64,000 bases of DNA from Chryseobacterium indicum (GCF_021504595.1 NZ_JACSGT010000003.1:620001-684000); one strand, 5' to 3'. Shown: positions 19,714-29,708, counted from the stretch's first letter. Notes: a model not told the origin generated them from the letters alone. Program-made: numbers and translations.

Positions 19714-19743
19714 AATAAACCTCTGATCGCTCAGAGGTTTATT
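19714..19743. terminator. Bidirectional terminator between convergent genes
   Basis: A perfect 13-bp stem (AATAAACCTCTGA and its complement) with a TCGC loop lies between the 902-residue gene (plus) and the metalloprotease gene (minus). A and T runs on the two sides allow it to work in both directions. Confidence 0.9.
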
Positions 19744-19766
19744 ATTGTATGACTTTTAATTTTTAC

Positions 19767-22016
19767 TTACTTTTTAACAAATTTGGTTTTAAGAGTCGTT
19801 CCGTTTTCATCTATGTTGATAAAATAAACTCCTTTTACCAAATCTCTCACAACAATTTTACCATCACCTACAATTCCTTTACCGATTAACTGACCAGGAG
19901 CGCTGTAAATTTCGTAAGTTGATTTGGATGAAATATTTTTAACGTTCAATATATCATCTACCGGATTTGGATAAATCTGTACTGTTTTTACATTCCCAAC
20001 TTCAGCTGTTGATAATGTTCCAACATTGTTTTGTTTTACAGCATAAAATACATTTCCGATCGCAGAAACTCTTATATGTCCGCTTTTTCCGGCCAATGAA
20101 GCAGGGATAAATACACTTGCCGAACCTGAATTTGGAACAGATGCTGCCAAAACAGTCCATGTTGTTCCATTATCGTATGTGTAATCTATTTTAACATTTG
20201 CCACATTATAAGGCGAAGCAGTAGTTCCTGAAACTACCCAGGTAATTGTTGAATTTGCATTTGGCGTTAAAGTAGCTGAGTTTACAGTAAATGCAGCAGC
20301 AGAACCAACGACAATTGTTTGTGTAGCATACGCTGTCTGCGCCTGTCCGCCAACTTTATTATCCCTTACAGTTACTCTGAAATTTGTGGTTCTTGCAACA
20401 GTTGATGCCGCTTCAAAATCGGTAGTATTTTTTACAGCTCCTCCCAAAACAGTTGATAATTTTGGAAAATATCTTGTGGGTGTTGATGTAGGTGACCATG
20501 ATCTAAAGTTTGCTCCTGAATCCGTATCACCAATTGCCTGCGAAGTCCCATAATCATTTGCTACACCAGCCGCTTTGCCTATTCCTCCATCTAGTATACT
20601 TGCGTCCATTTGTTCCCAGCAGTATGTTAATGCATCTCCTTCAGGATCTGTCGCATTTGCTGTTAAAACAAAGGCTGTAGATGTTGGAATAGTATATATA
20701 GTATTCATTGCAGTAATAACTGGTGGATTATTTGCAATATCTGTTTCTACATCTACTGTTTTAGAAGCCAAGTTTGCCTGAACCTGATCTATACTTGCGC
20801 TATGAAAATAAGGATCAGAATGAGCCTGAATATCCGTATTTGCTCCTGTAATTCCTGCATATCCCATAATAGTAGAACCAGAGCCCGGTTCCATCTCATT
20901 TCCTAAATAATCTTCAAAAAAACTATATGTATGACTGTCTCCAAGTTGATGCCCCATTTCGTGAGCAACATAGTCAATATCGAAATTATCTCCTTGTGGA
21001 GCCCCACTTCCAGGAGAAGTAATTCCACTACCTTTATAGTCATCGGGCGATAAATATGTAGCTGACGAACATCCAGGAACTCCACCACCATAAGTAGAAT
21101 AGGTTACTGTATTACTTCCTATACAACCGATGCAGCCAGCATTACCACCTCCACCGCTTCTACCAAATAAATGACCAATATCGAAACTTGAATCATTCAC
21201 TCCATAAGTTCCGCCATGGAGAACGTTCATGAGCTCATAATTCCATTTACACATATTACTTGCACTACTGTAAGGGTCTGTAGAAGAGTTTGTAAATATA
21301 AGATTCGGAGCATTTACCATATTTAAATGTAAATTAAATTCCTGCTCAAAAACTCCGTTTACCCTCGTTAATGTAGCATTCATCTGAGTAAGCGCTCCAG
21401 CTGTACCGCCAAAATAAGCCCCATACTCTCCTGTAACTGATAATGCTAATCGCAGCGTATGAAATTTTTTATTTCCAGATTTTTCTGCGGAGCCATTCTT
21501 CACTAGTTTTGCTAACCGGGCAACAGATTCTGGATCTTCTTTCGTACTGCAAGTAAAAGCCCCTCCCTTACTGGACTTACTATGAACATAATATATTGTT
21601 TTATCTGCGGAAGCTGGTTCTATAAACTCGTATTTCCCATTACTGATAATCATTGACTGGAAATCATTAGGAGCAATACTGAATCTAATATATTTACCTG
21701 GATCATTTACAGCCGATCCTACATAAGAACCTAATTGATATTGATTAGCTAAAGCCTCATCTATAACCGGAAAGCTATTTACCACAAATTTTTCAATTTT
21801 ACCATCTAAAGTAGGAATATTGATGATAACGGCTTTTCCCTCGCCGATCTTTTGAGCTTGTGAAAGCTGTGTTCTTATTTGATTGATATCCAGTTTATAA
21901 TAAGTTGGATTATCATCCCTTCTGAAAGCGTCTCTTCCAGGTATTGTCTTGTTCCACTGCGCATTCGCCATTGTACCTGCAGCAACTAACAGCAGAAAAG
22001 GTAATTTTGTTTTCAT
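19767..22016 (-). CDS. Secreted reprolysin-type metalloprotease with T9SS sorting domain
   Basis: Zinc endopeptidase of 749 residues. Signal peptide 1-19; a propeptide-like region to about residue 180; the metzincin catalytic core has HEMGHQLGDSH at 352-362 (zinc His352, His356, His362, catalytic Glu353) and the Met-turn IMGY at 383-386. After it comes a cadherin/PKD-like region starting NPPVITAMNTIY with DPEGDALTYCWEQ. The last 75 residues (VQIYPNPVDDILNVKN ... GVYFINI ... KFVKK) are a type A T9SS C-terminal sorting domain. Export across the outer membrane by T9SS is therefore expected; the secretion genes are not in this window. Confidence 0.93.
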   Translation of the reverse strand: MKTKLPFLLLVAAGTMANAQWNKTIPGRDAFRRDDNPTYYKLDINQIRTQLSQAQKIGEGKAVIINIPTLDGKIEKFVVNSFPVIDEALANQYQLGSYVGSAVNDPGKYIRFSIAPNDFQSMIISNGKYEFIEPASADKTIYYVHSKSSKGGAFTCSTKEDPESVARLAKLVKNGSAEKSGNKKFHTLRLALSVTGEYGAYFGGTAGALTQMNATLTRVNGVFEQEFNLHLNMVNAPNLIFTNSSTDPYSSASNMCKWNYELMNVLHGGTYGVNDSSFDIGHLFGRSGGGGNAGCIGCIGSNTVTYSTYGGGVPGCSSATYLSPDDYKGSGITSPGSGAPQGDNFDIDYVAHEMGHQLGDSHTYSFFEDYLGNEMEPGSGSTIMGYAGITGANTDIQAHSDPYFHSASIDQVQANLASKTVDVETDIANNPPVITAMNTIYTIPTSTAFVLTANATDPEGDALTYCWEQMDASILDGGIGKAAGVANDYGTSQAIGDTDSGANFRSWSPTSTPTRYFPKLSTVLGGAVKNTTDFEAASTVARTTNFRVTVRDNKVGGQAQTAYATQTIVVGSAAAFTVNSATLTPNANSTITWVVSGTTASPYNVANVKIDYTYDNGTTWTVLAASVPNSGSASVFIPASLAGKSGHIRVSAIGNVFYAVKQNNVGTLSTAEVGNVKTVQIYPNPVDDILNVKNISSKSTYEIYSAPGQLIGKGIVGDGKIVVRDLVKGVYFINIDENGTTLKTKFVKK

Positions 22017-22179
22017 TAAAATAATTTTAGAAAGGCAAATTTAGGATTTATTACCATATTTACATCTATAGCTGTAAATTATTTTAAATTTTAACTATAA
22101 AATATCCCTGAACTATTAAAAATATAAAATATTATTCATTTTATTAATTTAACATAAAAATAAACTCATTCTATTTCTG

Positions 22180-22665
22180 TCATGGTTTCTGTTTCTGCAA
22201 CCATTCTTCATGTTTTTTTCTGAAAGCATTATGCTTATGATCCTGATTTATTTTAGCAGCATCAATAGAATGTGAAGAATGGATATCATCATCCTCTTCT
22301 GCAAAATCCGCTAACTTTTCATAATAGTAATGAAGCTGATCGAGTTCTTTTTCCGTTAAATCTTCAATGTCTACAATTCTGTTGCTGGCTTTTTCGTTTG
22401 CTGCAATTAATTCGTTTAATTTTATCTGAATGGCTTTGGAATCTTTATTCTGTGCTTTCTGAATTAAAAATACCATGAGAAAAGTGATGATGGTTGTTCC
22501 GGTATTGATTACGAGCTGCCATGTTTCGGAATAGTTAAAAACAGGCCCCAAAACTGCCCATATAATGACGATTAAGGTCGCCCCGATGAAAGCGTATGAA
22601 CTCCCTGTAAATTTTGTTGCCCAATCTGAGAATTTTTCAAAAAAACTTTTACCTGATCTTGCCAT
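22180..22665 (-). CDS. Low-affinity iron permease family membrane protein
   Basis: It has 161 residues from the ATG at 22665 (MARSGKSFFEKFSDWATKFTGS); an upstream in-frame ATG at 22698 is less likely because AAAGAAA precedes the chosen codon. Two membrane helices (AFIGATLIVIIWAVLGPVF and VINTGTTIITFLMVFLIQ) followed by KAQNKDSKAIQIKLNELIAA are the family hallmark. The C-terminal 60 residues are charged. Bacterial members are annotated by similarity to yeast Fet4, but transport has hardly been tested. Confidence 0.85.
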   Translation of the reverse strand: MARSGKSFFEKFSDWATKFTGSSYAFIGATLIVIIWAVLGPVFNYSETWQLVINTGTTIITFLMVFLIQKAQNKDSKAIQIKLNELIAANEKASNRIVDIEDLTEKELDQLHYYYEKLADFAEEDDDIHSSHSIDAAKINQDHKHNAFRKKHEEWLQKQKP

Positions 22666-22801
22666 TTTTCTTTGTATTAGTAAGTTAATAAGCATCAAAA
22701 ACTCCGCCGAAAAAGCAGCGTTTAAAGATAAGTTAAAAGGGTATGAGTTTTATTTATATTGTACGGCTTGTTTCCAAAAACAAAATATGACGATACATAA
22801 A

Positions 22802-22831
22802 AAAATCCGCTCCTTTGAAGGAACGGATTTT
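22802..22831 (-). terminator. Terminator of the str operon after rpsJ
   Basis: AAAATCCG and CGGATTTT form the outer stem, with an inner TCCTT/AAGGA stem and one mismatch. On the minus strand seven T follow. It shows that transcription of rpsL-rpsG-fusA-rpsJ ends here and does not continue to rplC. Confidence 0.88.
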
Positions 22832-22858
22832 ATATAATCATTGCAAAGTATGCAATTA

Positions 22859-23164
22859 TCACACTTTAATTTCAACATCAACACCTGAAGGAAGTTCTAA
22901 TTTCATTAGAGCATCAACAGTTTTAGAAGAAGAAGAATAGATATCCATCAATCTCTTGTGAGCTGATAATTGGAACTGCTCTCTTGCTTTCTTGTTTACG
23001 TGCGGAGATCTCAACACTGTGAAGATTCTCTTGTTGGTTGGCAATGGAATTGGTCCGTTTACAACAGCACCAGTAGCCTTTACCGTTTTTACGATTTTCT
23101 CTGCAGATTTATCTACCAAGTTGTAATCGTAAGATTTAAGTTTTATTCTGATTCTTTGTGACAT
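22859..23164 (-). CDS. rpsJ: 30S ribosomal protein S10
   Basis: Small-subunit head protein, also NusE, a partner of NusB in antitermination. It has 101 residues: [51 protein letters not shown] and a DVEIKV end are diagnostic. It is the last gene of the str operon here, 17 bp after fusA. It is 14.5 kb away from rplC, which normally follows it. Confidence 0.99.
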   Translation of the reverse strand: MSQRIRIKLKSYDYNLVDKSAEKIVKTVKATGAVVNGPIPLPTNKRIFTVLRSPHVNKKAREQFQLSAHKRLMDIYSSSSKTVDALMKLELPSGVDVEIKV

Positions 23165-23181
23165 TTTAATCTAATTTAATA

Positions 23182-25299
23182 TTAACCTTTAGCCTTAGCG
23201 ATTACTTCTTCAGCAACGTTTGTAGGAGCAGCTTCGTATTTCTCGAATTCCATAGAAGATGTTGCTCTACCTGAAGATAACGTTCTAAGAGAAGTTACAT
23301 AACCAAACATTTCAGAAAGCGGAACGAAAGCCTTGATAACTTTAGCGTTGTTTCTGTCGTCCATACCGTTTACAGTACCTCTTCTTCTGTTAAGGTCACC
23401 TACGATATCACCCATGTACTCTTCAGGAGTTACTACTTCAAGCTTCATGATTGGTTCCATGATAACCGCTTTAGCAGCTCTACCAGATTCTTTGAAACCT
23501 AACTTTGCAGCCAATTCGAAAGATAACTGATCCGAGTCAACCTGGTGGTAAGATCCATCTTTCAATGTAATCTTCATAGATTCAACCTCAAATCCAGCTA
23601 AAGGACCGTTCTTCATTGCTTCTCTGAATCCTTTTTCTACTGAAGGAATAAATTCTTTAGGAATGTTACCTCCTTTAATTTCGTTGATGAATTCAAGACC
23701 TGTTTTACCTTCGTCTGCAGGACCGATTTCGAATACGATATCTGCGAACTTACCTCTACCTCCAGACTGCTTTTTGTAAACCTCTCTGTGGTTAGCTTTT
23801 TGTGTAAGAGCTTCTTTGTATTCTACTTGCGGCTGACCTTGGTTAACCTCTACTTTGAACTCTCTTCTCATACGGTCTACGATGATATCCAAGTGAAGCT
23901 CACCCATACCTGAGATAATAGTTTGTCCTGAAGCCTCGTCTGTCTTAACCTGGAACGTTGGATCTTCTTCAGCTAATTTAGCTAAAGCGTTACCCATTTT
24001 ATCCTGGTCAGCTTTCGTTTTAGGCTCAACAGCGATACCGATTACCGGATCCGGGAAGATCATTGATTCTAGAACGATTGGGTTCTTTTCATCAGATAAC
24101 GTATCTCCTGTTTTAATATCTTTAAATCCTACAGCAGCACCAATATCTCCAGCCTCGATATACTCAACCGGATTTTGCTTGTTTGCGTGCATCTGATAGA
24201 TTCTTGAGATTCTTTCTTTGTTACCAGATCTTGTGTTTAATACATAAGAACCAGCATCCAATCTTCCTGAATAAGCTCTGAAGAATGCTAATCTACCTAC
24301 GAATGGGTCAGTAGCAATTTTGAAAGCTAATGCAGCGAAAGGCTCCTCAACAGATGGTTTTCTTTCGATATCAGCATCAGTTCTTGGATCTGTTCCTTTG
24401 ATATTATCCTTATCTAGTGGAGAAGGAAGATATTTACAAACAGCATCAAGCATGAACTGTACTCCTTTGTTTTTGAAAGAAGATCCACAAGTCATTGGGA
24501 TGATAGAAAGATCGATAGTAGCTTTTCTTAAAGCTTCGTTGATTTCCTCTTCAGAAATTGAATCCGGATCTTCGAAGAATTTCTCCATCAAAGTCTCATC
24601 ATAATCAGCAACAGCTTCTACTAATTTCTCTCTATATTCAAGAACTTCATCCTTCATGTCTTCAGGAATTGGAACTACTTCATAAGTTGCTCCCTGTCCT
24701 GCTTCATCCCAGATGATCGCTCTGTTTTTAATTAAGTCTACAACTCCTTTGAAATCTTCTTCAGCACCGATTGGTAAAACGATTGGAACTGCATTAGATC
24801 CTAACATTTCTTTTACTTGTTTTACAACGTTCAAGAAGTCAGCACCCTGTCTGTCCATTTTGTTTACGAATCCCATTCTCGCAACTTTGTAGTTGTCAGC
24901 AAGTCTCCAGTTTGTTTCAGACTGAGGCTCTACTCCGTCTACTGCAGAGAATAAGAATACCAAACCGTCCAATACTCTCAAAGATCTGTTTACTTCTACG
25001 GTGAAGTCAACGTGTCCCGGTGTATCGATAATGTTGAAGTGGTAAGGTTTTGTTTCAGGTAATTTCTTACCCTGATCTGTTGGGAAATTCCAGTTACAAG
25101 TAGTTGCAGCAGAAGTAATAGTAATACCTCTTTCTGCTTCCTGTTCCATCCAGTCCATTGTAGAAGCACCATCGTGAACCTCTCCAATTTTGTGGTTTAC
25201 ACCTGTATAGAATAAAATCCTTTCTGTAGTGGTAGTCTTACCTGCATCAATGTGAGCAGCAATACCAATATTTCTTGTAAATTTAAGATCTCTTCCCAT
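23182..25299 (-). CDS. fusA: Elongation factor G
   Basis: Translocase GTPase of protein synthesis. It has 705 residues. The G1 loop [13 protein letters not shown] is near residue 16, then [19 protein letters not shown] and [10 protein letters not shown] (G3-G4). The C-terminal domains are intact ([21 protein letters not shown]). It sits between rpsG (6 bp) and rpsJ (17 bp). Confidence 0.99.
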   Translation of the reverse strand: MGRDLKFTRNIGIAAHIDAGKTTTTERILFYTGVNHKIGEVHDGASTMDWMEQEAERGITITSAATTCNWNFPTDQGKKLPETKPYHFNIIDTPGHVDFTVEVNRSLRVLDGLVFLFSAVDGVEPQSETNWRLADNYKVARMGFVNKMDRQGADFLNVVKQVKEMLGSNAVPIVLPIGAEEDFKGVVDLIKNRAIIWDEAGQGATYEVVPIPEDMKDEVLEYREKLVEAVADYDETLMEKFFEDPDSISEEEINEALRKATIDLSIIPMTCGSSFKNKGVQFMLDAVCKYLPSPLDKDNIKGTDPRTDADIERKPSVEEPFAALAFKIATDPFVGRLAFFRAYSGRLDAGSYVLNTRSGNKERISRIYQMHANKQNPVEYIEAGDIGAAVGFKDIKTGDTLSDEKNPIVLESMIFPDPVIGIAVEPKTKADQDKMGNALAKLAEEDPTFQVKTDEASGQTIISGMGELHLDIIVDRMRREFKVEVNQGQPQVEYKEALTQKANHREVYKKQSGGRGKFADIVFEIGPADEGKTGLEFINEIKGGNIPKEFIPSVEKGFREAMKNGPLAGFEVESMKITLKDGSYHQVDSDQLSFELAAKLGFKESGRAAKAVIMEPIMKLEVVTPEEYMGDIVGDLNRRRGTVNGMDDRNNAKVIKAFVPLSEMFGYVTSLRTLSSGRATSSMEFEKYEAAPTNVAEEVIAKAKG

Positions 25300-25305
25300 T
25301 TCAGA

Positions 25306-25782
25306 TTAGAATTTGAAGTGTGAGAAAGCTTTGTTTGCTTCCGCCATTTTGTGAGTATCTGTTTTCTTTTTGAAAGCAGCACCTTCTTCTCTTGAAGCAG
25401 CTACTACCTCATTAGCCAATTTCAAAGCCATAGACTTATCATTTCTCTTTTTAGAGTAGCTAATTAACCATTTCATTGCCATAGAAATTTTTCTATCTGC
25501 TCTGATTGGCATAGGAATCTGGAAGTTAGCTCCACCTACTCTTCTGGAACGTACTTCTACGTGAGGCATAACGTTTGTTAATGCATCTTTCCAGATTTCA
25601 AGGGCTGTTTTCTCAGTATCTCCTTTTTTAGTTTCTACGATATCCAACGCATCATAGAAAATTTTGAATGCGATTGACTTCTTACCGTCAAGCATTAAAT
25701 TGTTTACGAATCTCGTTACCAACTGATCATTAAATTTTGGATCTGGTAACAACGGTCTTTTTTTCGCTTTCGTCTTTCTCAT
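25306..25782 (-). CDS. rpsG: 30S ribosomal protein S7
   Basis: Primary assembly protein of the 30S head. It has 158 residues: [39 protein letters not shown], and [20 protein letters not shown] are diagnostic. It is in normal str order between rpsL and fusA. Confidence 0.99.
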   Translation of the reverse strand: MRKTKAKKRPLLPDPKFNDQLVTRFVNNLMLDGKKSIAFKIFYDALDIVETKKGDTEKTALEIWKDALTNVMPHVEVRSRRVGGANFQIPMPIRADRKISMAMKWLISYSKKRNDKSMALKLANEVVAASREEGAAFKKKTDTHKMAEANKAFSHFKF

Positions 25783-25805
25783 TGTTTCTGTACCTTATTT
25801 AATGA

Positions 25806-26219
25806 TTATTTTTTCTTTCCTTTTGCTGGTGCAGCTGGTGCCTGACCTGGTTTAGGTCTCTTAGCTCCGTACTTCGATCTTCTCTGCGTTCTTCCATTTA
25901 CACCTGCAGTGTCTAATGCACCTCTTACGATGTGGTAACGTACTCCCGGTAGGTCTTTCACCCTTCCGCCTCTAACCAATACTATCGAGTGCTCCTGAAG
26001 ATTGTGTCCTTCGCCCGGGATATAGGCATTCACTTCTTTACCGTTAGAAAGTCTTACCCTTGCAACTTTTCTTAGTGCAGAGTTAGGTTTCTTAGGTGTA
26101 GTAGTATATACTCTCGTACATACACCACGTCTTTGTGGACAAGAATCTAGGGCAGCCGATTTGCTCTTCTTGGCAAGCGTGGCTCTTCCTTTTCTTACTA
26201 ATTGTTGAATAGTAGGCAT
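25806..26219 (-). CDS. rpsL: 30S ribosomal protein S12
   Basis: Decoding-centre protein. It has 137 residues. The two streptomycin-determinant regions read [12 protein letters not shown] and [14 protein letters not shown], with the susceptible-type Lys at both classical positions. The C-terminus extends in an Ala/Pro/Lys tail ([14 protein letters not shown]). It is the first gene of the str operon. Confidence 0.99.
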   Translation of the reverse strand: MPTIQQLVRKGRATLAKKSKSAALDSCPQRRGVCTRVYTTTPKKPNSALRKVARVRLSNGKEVNAYIPGEGHNLQEHSIVLVRGGRVKDLPGVRYHIVRGALDTAGVNGRTQRRSKYGAKRPKPGQAPAAPAKGKKK

Positions 26220-26243
26220 TTAATTGCTTTTTATTTTAGGGTG

Positions 26244-26273
26244 CAAAAATAGTAATATTTTTTTAATTAACAA
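26244..26273 (-). promoter_or_regulatory. Promoter of the str operon
   Basis: On the minus strand CTTG, with TTG at 26273-26271, a 19-bp spacer and TATTTTTG (26251-26244) fit the Bacteroidetes consensus. Predicted transcription starts near 26237, about 18 nt before rpsL. Confidence 0.7.
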
Positions 26274-26322
26274 GCAGTTATATAGAAATAATATTTTTAT
26301 TTAAAATTTAATTAACAGATAG

Positions 26323-26500
26323 TTACGGTTTATCAACAATTGCAACACGAACATTCCTATTCCAGTGAAAATCTTTGATATTATTTTTAAGTTCTTCCAG
26401 ATTATTTATTAATACAAATGGGTATTGTTAAAATAAGCAGTGGCTCCAGCATCATTATCTACAATTTTTGACTTTACTATATAATAATATGTATATAGAA
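26323..26500 (-). pseudogene. Possible decayed gene upstream of rpsL
   Basis: In the 439-bp gap between rpsL and dps, the minus strand can be read as IVKSKIVDNDAGATAYFNNTH, then, after a frame change and stops, as NNLEELKNNIKDFHWNRN and VRVAIVDKP-stop. The two pieces together look like the C-terminus of a protein with a YFNN motif, perhaps DUF72-like, but the assignment is weak. No start codon or complete frame remains. Confidence 0.35.
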
Positions 26501-26658
26501 CAAGGTTATTAAATTGGTGCCACAAATTGGAATGCAAAAACTACCACATTTAAATTCATTCTAAAAATATCAAAGATAAGTATCATCAATCATGAAACCG
26601 CATTTTCGGCACAATATTTACTTAATTTTGTTTCAGAAAAATAAACTACAATATAGAT

Positions 26659-27135
26659 ATGAAAAACGCCAACATTATCGGTCTTAAAGAAACCGACTGC
26701 AAAAAGATTTCAGAAAAATTAAATATTCTTTTAGCTAACTATTCCGTATTTTATCAGAATACAAGAGGCTCTCACTGGAATATTAAAGGAGATCAGTTTT
26801 TTACACTTCACCCTAAATTTGAGGAACTATACAACAGTCTTGTTTTAAAGATTGATGAAATTGCAGAAAGAATTTTAACGTTAGGTGCTACACCTGCTCA
26901 TAATTATTCAGATTACCTGAAAGTATCAACCATAAAAGAAAGCGTGGAAGTAAGCGATGCTACAAAAAGTGTTGAAAACATCTTAAATTCATTCAAAGTG
27001 GTAATTGATCTTCAGAGAGAACTTTTGGATATGACGGAAAAAGCAGGAGACGAAGGTACCAACTCGCAAATGAGCGATTATATTACAGAACAGGAAAAAG
27101 AAGTTTGGATGTACAACTCCTATCTTGGAAAGTAA
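26659..27135 (+). CDS. dps: Dps family DNA-protecting ferritin-like protein
   Basis: Forms a dodecameric shell that oxidises and stores iron and protects DNA in starvation or peroxide stress. It has 158 residues. The ferroxidase ligands sit in NTRGSHWNIKGDQFFTLHPKFEELYNSLVLKIDEIAERI (His, Asp, Glu), as in the family. A TAATTTTG element at 26623-26630 is a likely -7 site. A terminator follows, so it is probably monocistronic. Confidence 0.93.
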   Translation: MKNANIIGLKETDCKKISEKLNILLANYSVFYQNTRGSHWNIKGDQFFTLHPKFEELYNSLVLKIDEIAERILTLGATPAHNYSDYLKVSTIKESVEVSDATKSVENILNSFKVVIDLQRELLDMTEKAGDEGTNSQMSDYITEQEKEVWMYNSYLGK

Positions 27136-27164
27136 AGAAAGAAAAAATATCCGGAAAATTTAAA

Positions 27165-27191
27165 AAAATCACCTTACATTTAGGTGATTTT
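27165..27191 (+). terminator. Terminator of dps
   Basis: AAAATCACCT and AGGTGATTTT flank a 7-nt loop, followed by ATTTTT. It lies 30 bp after the dps stop and just before the pncB promoter. Confidence 0.8.
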
Positions 27192-27203
27192 ATTTTTAAC
27201 AAC

Positions 27204-27211
27204 TATATTTG
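27204..27211 (+). promoter_or_regulatory. -7 element of the pncB promoter
   Basis: TATATTTG matches TAnnTTTG. A start near 27218 would leave a 12-nt leader to the ATG at 27230, and it argues against an in-frame TTG at 27209. The -33 match upstream is poor. Confidence 0.55.
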
Positions 27212-27229
27212 CGTATAAATTACACAATC

Positions 27230-28408
27230 ATGCACAACGTACGATTAAACTCTATCCTAGATAACGACTTTTATAAAATAACCATGCAGAATGCGGTAGT
27301 AAAATTATTCCCAGGTTCTGTGGTAAAATATGAATTCATCAACCGTGGAAAACATCAGTTTCCGGAAGGTTTTGATGCTGCTTTAAGAGAAGCCGTTGAT
27401 AAGATGGCAGAACTGAAGCTTACGAAAGACGAAAAAAAATTCATGGCAAAAACCTGCCCTTACATTGATCTCCCCTATCTTGATTTCCTGGAAGGCTATC
27501 ATTACGATCCGTCCGAGGTTAAAATTCATCAGGAAGGAAACGATCTTTCCGTAACCGTTGAAGGACTATGGTACAGAACGATACTTTGGGAAGTCCCATT
27601 ATTGGCGCTTATCAGCGAGCTTCACTACGAAATGAACCACATGGAAAGAGACTCCAATGGAGTGGTGATGAACAAAACGCTGGAAAAAGCAGAAACTCTG
27701 GCAAAACTGGGCGTTAATTTCGCGGAATTCGGAACCCGCAGAAGACATTCCCATAAAGTTCAGAATCTGGTTATGGAGGCTTTAACACAGAAGAAAAATT
27801 CTACATTTATTGGTTCATCCAATGTACATTTCGCCATGAAATACAATGTAAAACCTATCGGAACCCATGCTCATGAATGGTTTATGTTCCACGCAGCAGA
27901 ATATGGTTTCAAAATGGCAAACGAACTGGCTCTGGAACACTGGGTAGATGTTTACCGTGGAGATTTGGGAGTTGCCCTTTCAGATACCTACACAACGGAT
28001 GTTTTCTTTCAGCAATTTGATAAAAAGTTTGCAAAACTCTTCGATGGTGTTCGTCACGATAGCGGCGATCCTCTGGAATTCGCGGATAAAACCATTGCCC
28101 ATTATGAAAGACACGGCATTAATCCGCTATTCAAATATATTATTTTTTCAGATGGTTTAAATCTTGAAAAAGTAGAAGAAATCACCAATTACTGCAAAGG
28201 AAAAATCGGAGTTTCTTTCGGAATTGGAACTAATCTTACCAACGATGTCGGCTTAAAACCGATGAATATCGTCATGAAGCTTATCGGCGTTCAGGCTCCG
28301 AATAAAGAATGGATTCCAACCGTAAAATTATCCGATGAACACGGAAAATATACCGGAGATCCTAAAATGATTGAATTGGCGAAAGAATTTTTGAGAATAA
28401 AGGAATAA
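27230..28408 (+). CDS. pncB: Nicotinate phosphoribosyltransferase
   Basis: First step of NAD salvage: nicotinate, PRPP and ATP give nicotinate mononucleotide. It has 392 residues from the ATG at 27230 (MHNVRLNSILDNDFYKITMQ). The family blocks NDFYKITMQNAV, FGTRRRHSHKVQ, GTHAHEWFMFHAAEYG and DVYRGDLGVALSDTYTTD are present. The next lipoprotein gene follows after 4 bp, so the two are probably cotranscribed. Confidence 0.96.
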   Translation: MHNVRLNSILDNDFYKITMQNAVVKLFPGSVVKYEFINRGKHQFPEGFDAALREAVDKMAELKLTKDEKKFMAKTCPYIDLPYLDFLEGYHYDPSEVKIHQEGNDLSVTVEGLWYRTILWEVPLLALISELHYEMNHMERDSNGVVMNKTLEKAETLAKLGVNFAEFGTRRRHSHKVQNLVMEALTQKKNSTFIGSSNVHFAMKYNVKPIGTHAHEWFMFHAAEYGFKMANELALEHWVDVYRGDLGVALSDTYTTDVFFQQFDKKFAKLFDGVRHDSGDPLEFADKTIAHYERHGINPLFKYIIFSDGLNLEKVEEITNYCKGKIGVSFGIGTNLTNDVGLKPMNIVMKLIGVQAPNKEWIPTVKLSDEHGKYTGDPKMIELAKEFLRIKE

Positions 28409-28412
28409 TACG

Positions 28413-28925
28413 ATGAGAAAATTTTCATTACTGATAGGTTTGTCTTTAATTCTTTCTTCATGTGTCATCACAAAAGGGAAAAACGGGCAACCTGGAAAAC
28501 CTGGAGAAAACGCTCCTAACACAAGCTCCCAAAATGCATTTAATCAAGAACTGGCAACAGAATTGGGAGCCGATAAATACGGAATGAAGCCATACGTGAT
28601 CGTAATGCTGACAACAGGAACTACAAAAATTGAAGACAAGACAAAAATGGCTGAGTTAATGAAAGAACATTTAGCCAATATCGGAAAACTTGCTAAAGAA
28701 GGAAAAGTTGTAGTGGCAGGTCCGTTCACCTCAGATAACAAACAAAATTTTGAAGGGATGTTCATCTTCAATACAAAATCCCAAGAAGAAGCAGAATCAT
28801 GGGTAAAAACAGATCCCGCTGTAAAAGCAGGAGTCTTCGGATATGAAATCTTACCATGGTACGGATCGGCAGCTCTGCCCTTATACCTGAAGCACCATGA
28901 GGAAATCGCGAAAGAAAATCCTTAA
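28413..28925 (+). CDS. Lipoprotein with YCII-related domain
   Basis: It has 170 residues. Lipoprotein signal MRKFSLLIGLSLILSSC, a short collagen-like Gly-rich linker (GKNGQPGKPGENAPN), then a YCII-type domain from about residue 58 (PYVIVMLTTG ... HLANIGKLAKEGKVVVAGPF ... GMFIFNTKSQEEAESWVKTDPAVKAGVFGYEILPW). YCII domains are small ferredoxin-like folds of mostly unknown catalytic role; a lipid-anchored copy is uncommon in my knowledge. It lies 4 bp after pncB and 12 bp before another lipoprotein gene. Confidence 0.85.
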   Translation: MRKFSLLIGLSLILSSCVITKGKNGQPGKPGENAPNTSSQNAFNQELATELGADKYGMKPYVIVMLTTGTTKIEDKTKMAELMKEHLANIGKLAKEGKVVVAGPFTSDNKQNFEGMFIFNTKSQEEAESWVKTDPAVKAGVFGYEILPWYGSAALPLYLKHHEEIAKENP

Positions 28926-28937
28926 TTACTAAGGTCA

Positions 28938-29672
28938 ATGAGAAAACTATCTTACATTTTACTGTTACTATCATTAATCAATTGCAAGAATAAATCTTCC
29001 GTATTTGAAGTAAAAATAAATCATGTTTCAAAAAATATTATTGATGAACTTAAGCATTTAAAAGAAGAGGAAACCAACTTTTCCGGATTACTTTATAAAG
29101 ATGAAAAATACGAAGTGCGGAAAAGCTGCTCCGGTGAATGGGGAGGAACTGTTTATTTTAAAAACAGACAAAACAACATCATTCATTATGCAGTGGCAAC
29201 CTGCCCTGTTTCTGTAAATAAAATAAACGGAAAATATTACGTTTCGAATTCTTTGGCACACATGACTGGATTTTCAGAGATTCTGGAAATTTCAGATCCT
29301 GAAAAAATGGAAATCGCTAAGAAAATTCCAGTTTATCATCCCGATATTATAACTCGGGAATATGAATCAGAATCAACTTTAGGAACAAAAAAAATTCTTG
29401 ACACAACCAGAGTTCTCATCATATCAAGTTTTGTTTATAATAAAAAGCTGTATTCAATAATTTCAGGTATTGACGGAACAAAAACAACCATTTCAGAATT
29501 AAAAAATAACCGGTTTGAAACAGTAACTGAACTTCCTGAAAAGATTTTTTATTCAGAACCCATTATTGTTAAAAAAGCAGAGAATGATCTTGAATTGTAT
29601 TTCCAACATCCCCAAAAAGGAATTATGAAACTTCATGATAATAAAGTTCAAATAACGTATTACGAAAAATAA
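28938..29672 (+). CDS. Lipoprotein of unknown function
   Basis: It has 244 residues. The N-terminus LSYILLLLSLINC-KNKSS is a lipoprotein signal. The mature part is mostly beta-strand in pattern, with one close Cys pair context (YEVRKSCSGEWGGTVYF ... YAVATCPVSVNK). No family recognised. It probably ends the pncB operon, as a strong terminator follows by 2 bp. Confidence 0.75.
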   Translation: MRKLSYILLLLSLINCKNKSSVFEVKINHVSKNIIDELKHLKEEETNFSGLLYKDEKYEVRKSCSGEWGGTVYFKNRQNNIIHYAVATCPVSVNKINGKYYVSNSLAHMTGFSEILEISDPEKMEIAKKIPVYHPDIITREYESESTLGTKKILDTTRVLIISSFVYNKKLYSIISGIDGTKTTISELKNNRFETVTELPEKIFYSEPIIVKKAENDLELYFQHPQKGIMKLHDNKVQITYYEK

Positions 29673-29674
29673 AA

Positions 29675-29704
29675 AACTGGCTGTCAAAATTATGACAGCC
29701 AGTT
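29675..29704. terminator. Bidirectional terminator
   Basis: A perfect 12-bp stem (AACTGGCTGTCA and complement) with an AAATTA loop. It terminates the lipoprotein gene from the left and the small peptide gene from the right, where six T follow on the minus strand. Confidence 0.9.
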
Positions 29705-29708
29705 ATTT

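Noticed and set aside
8607..22665. The segment between rplC and rpsJ as a genomic island
   Set aside because: No integrase, transposase, direct-repeat ends or clear base-composition change; gene types are ordinary for the group. A rearrangement of the ribosomal cluster is more likely.
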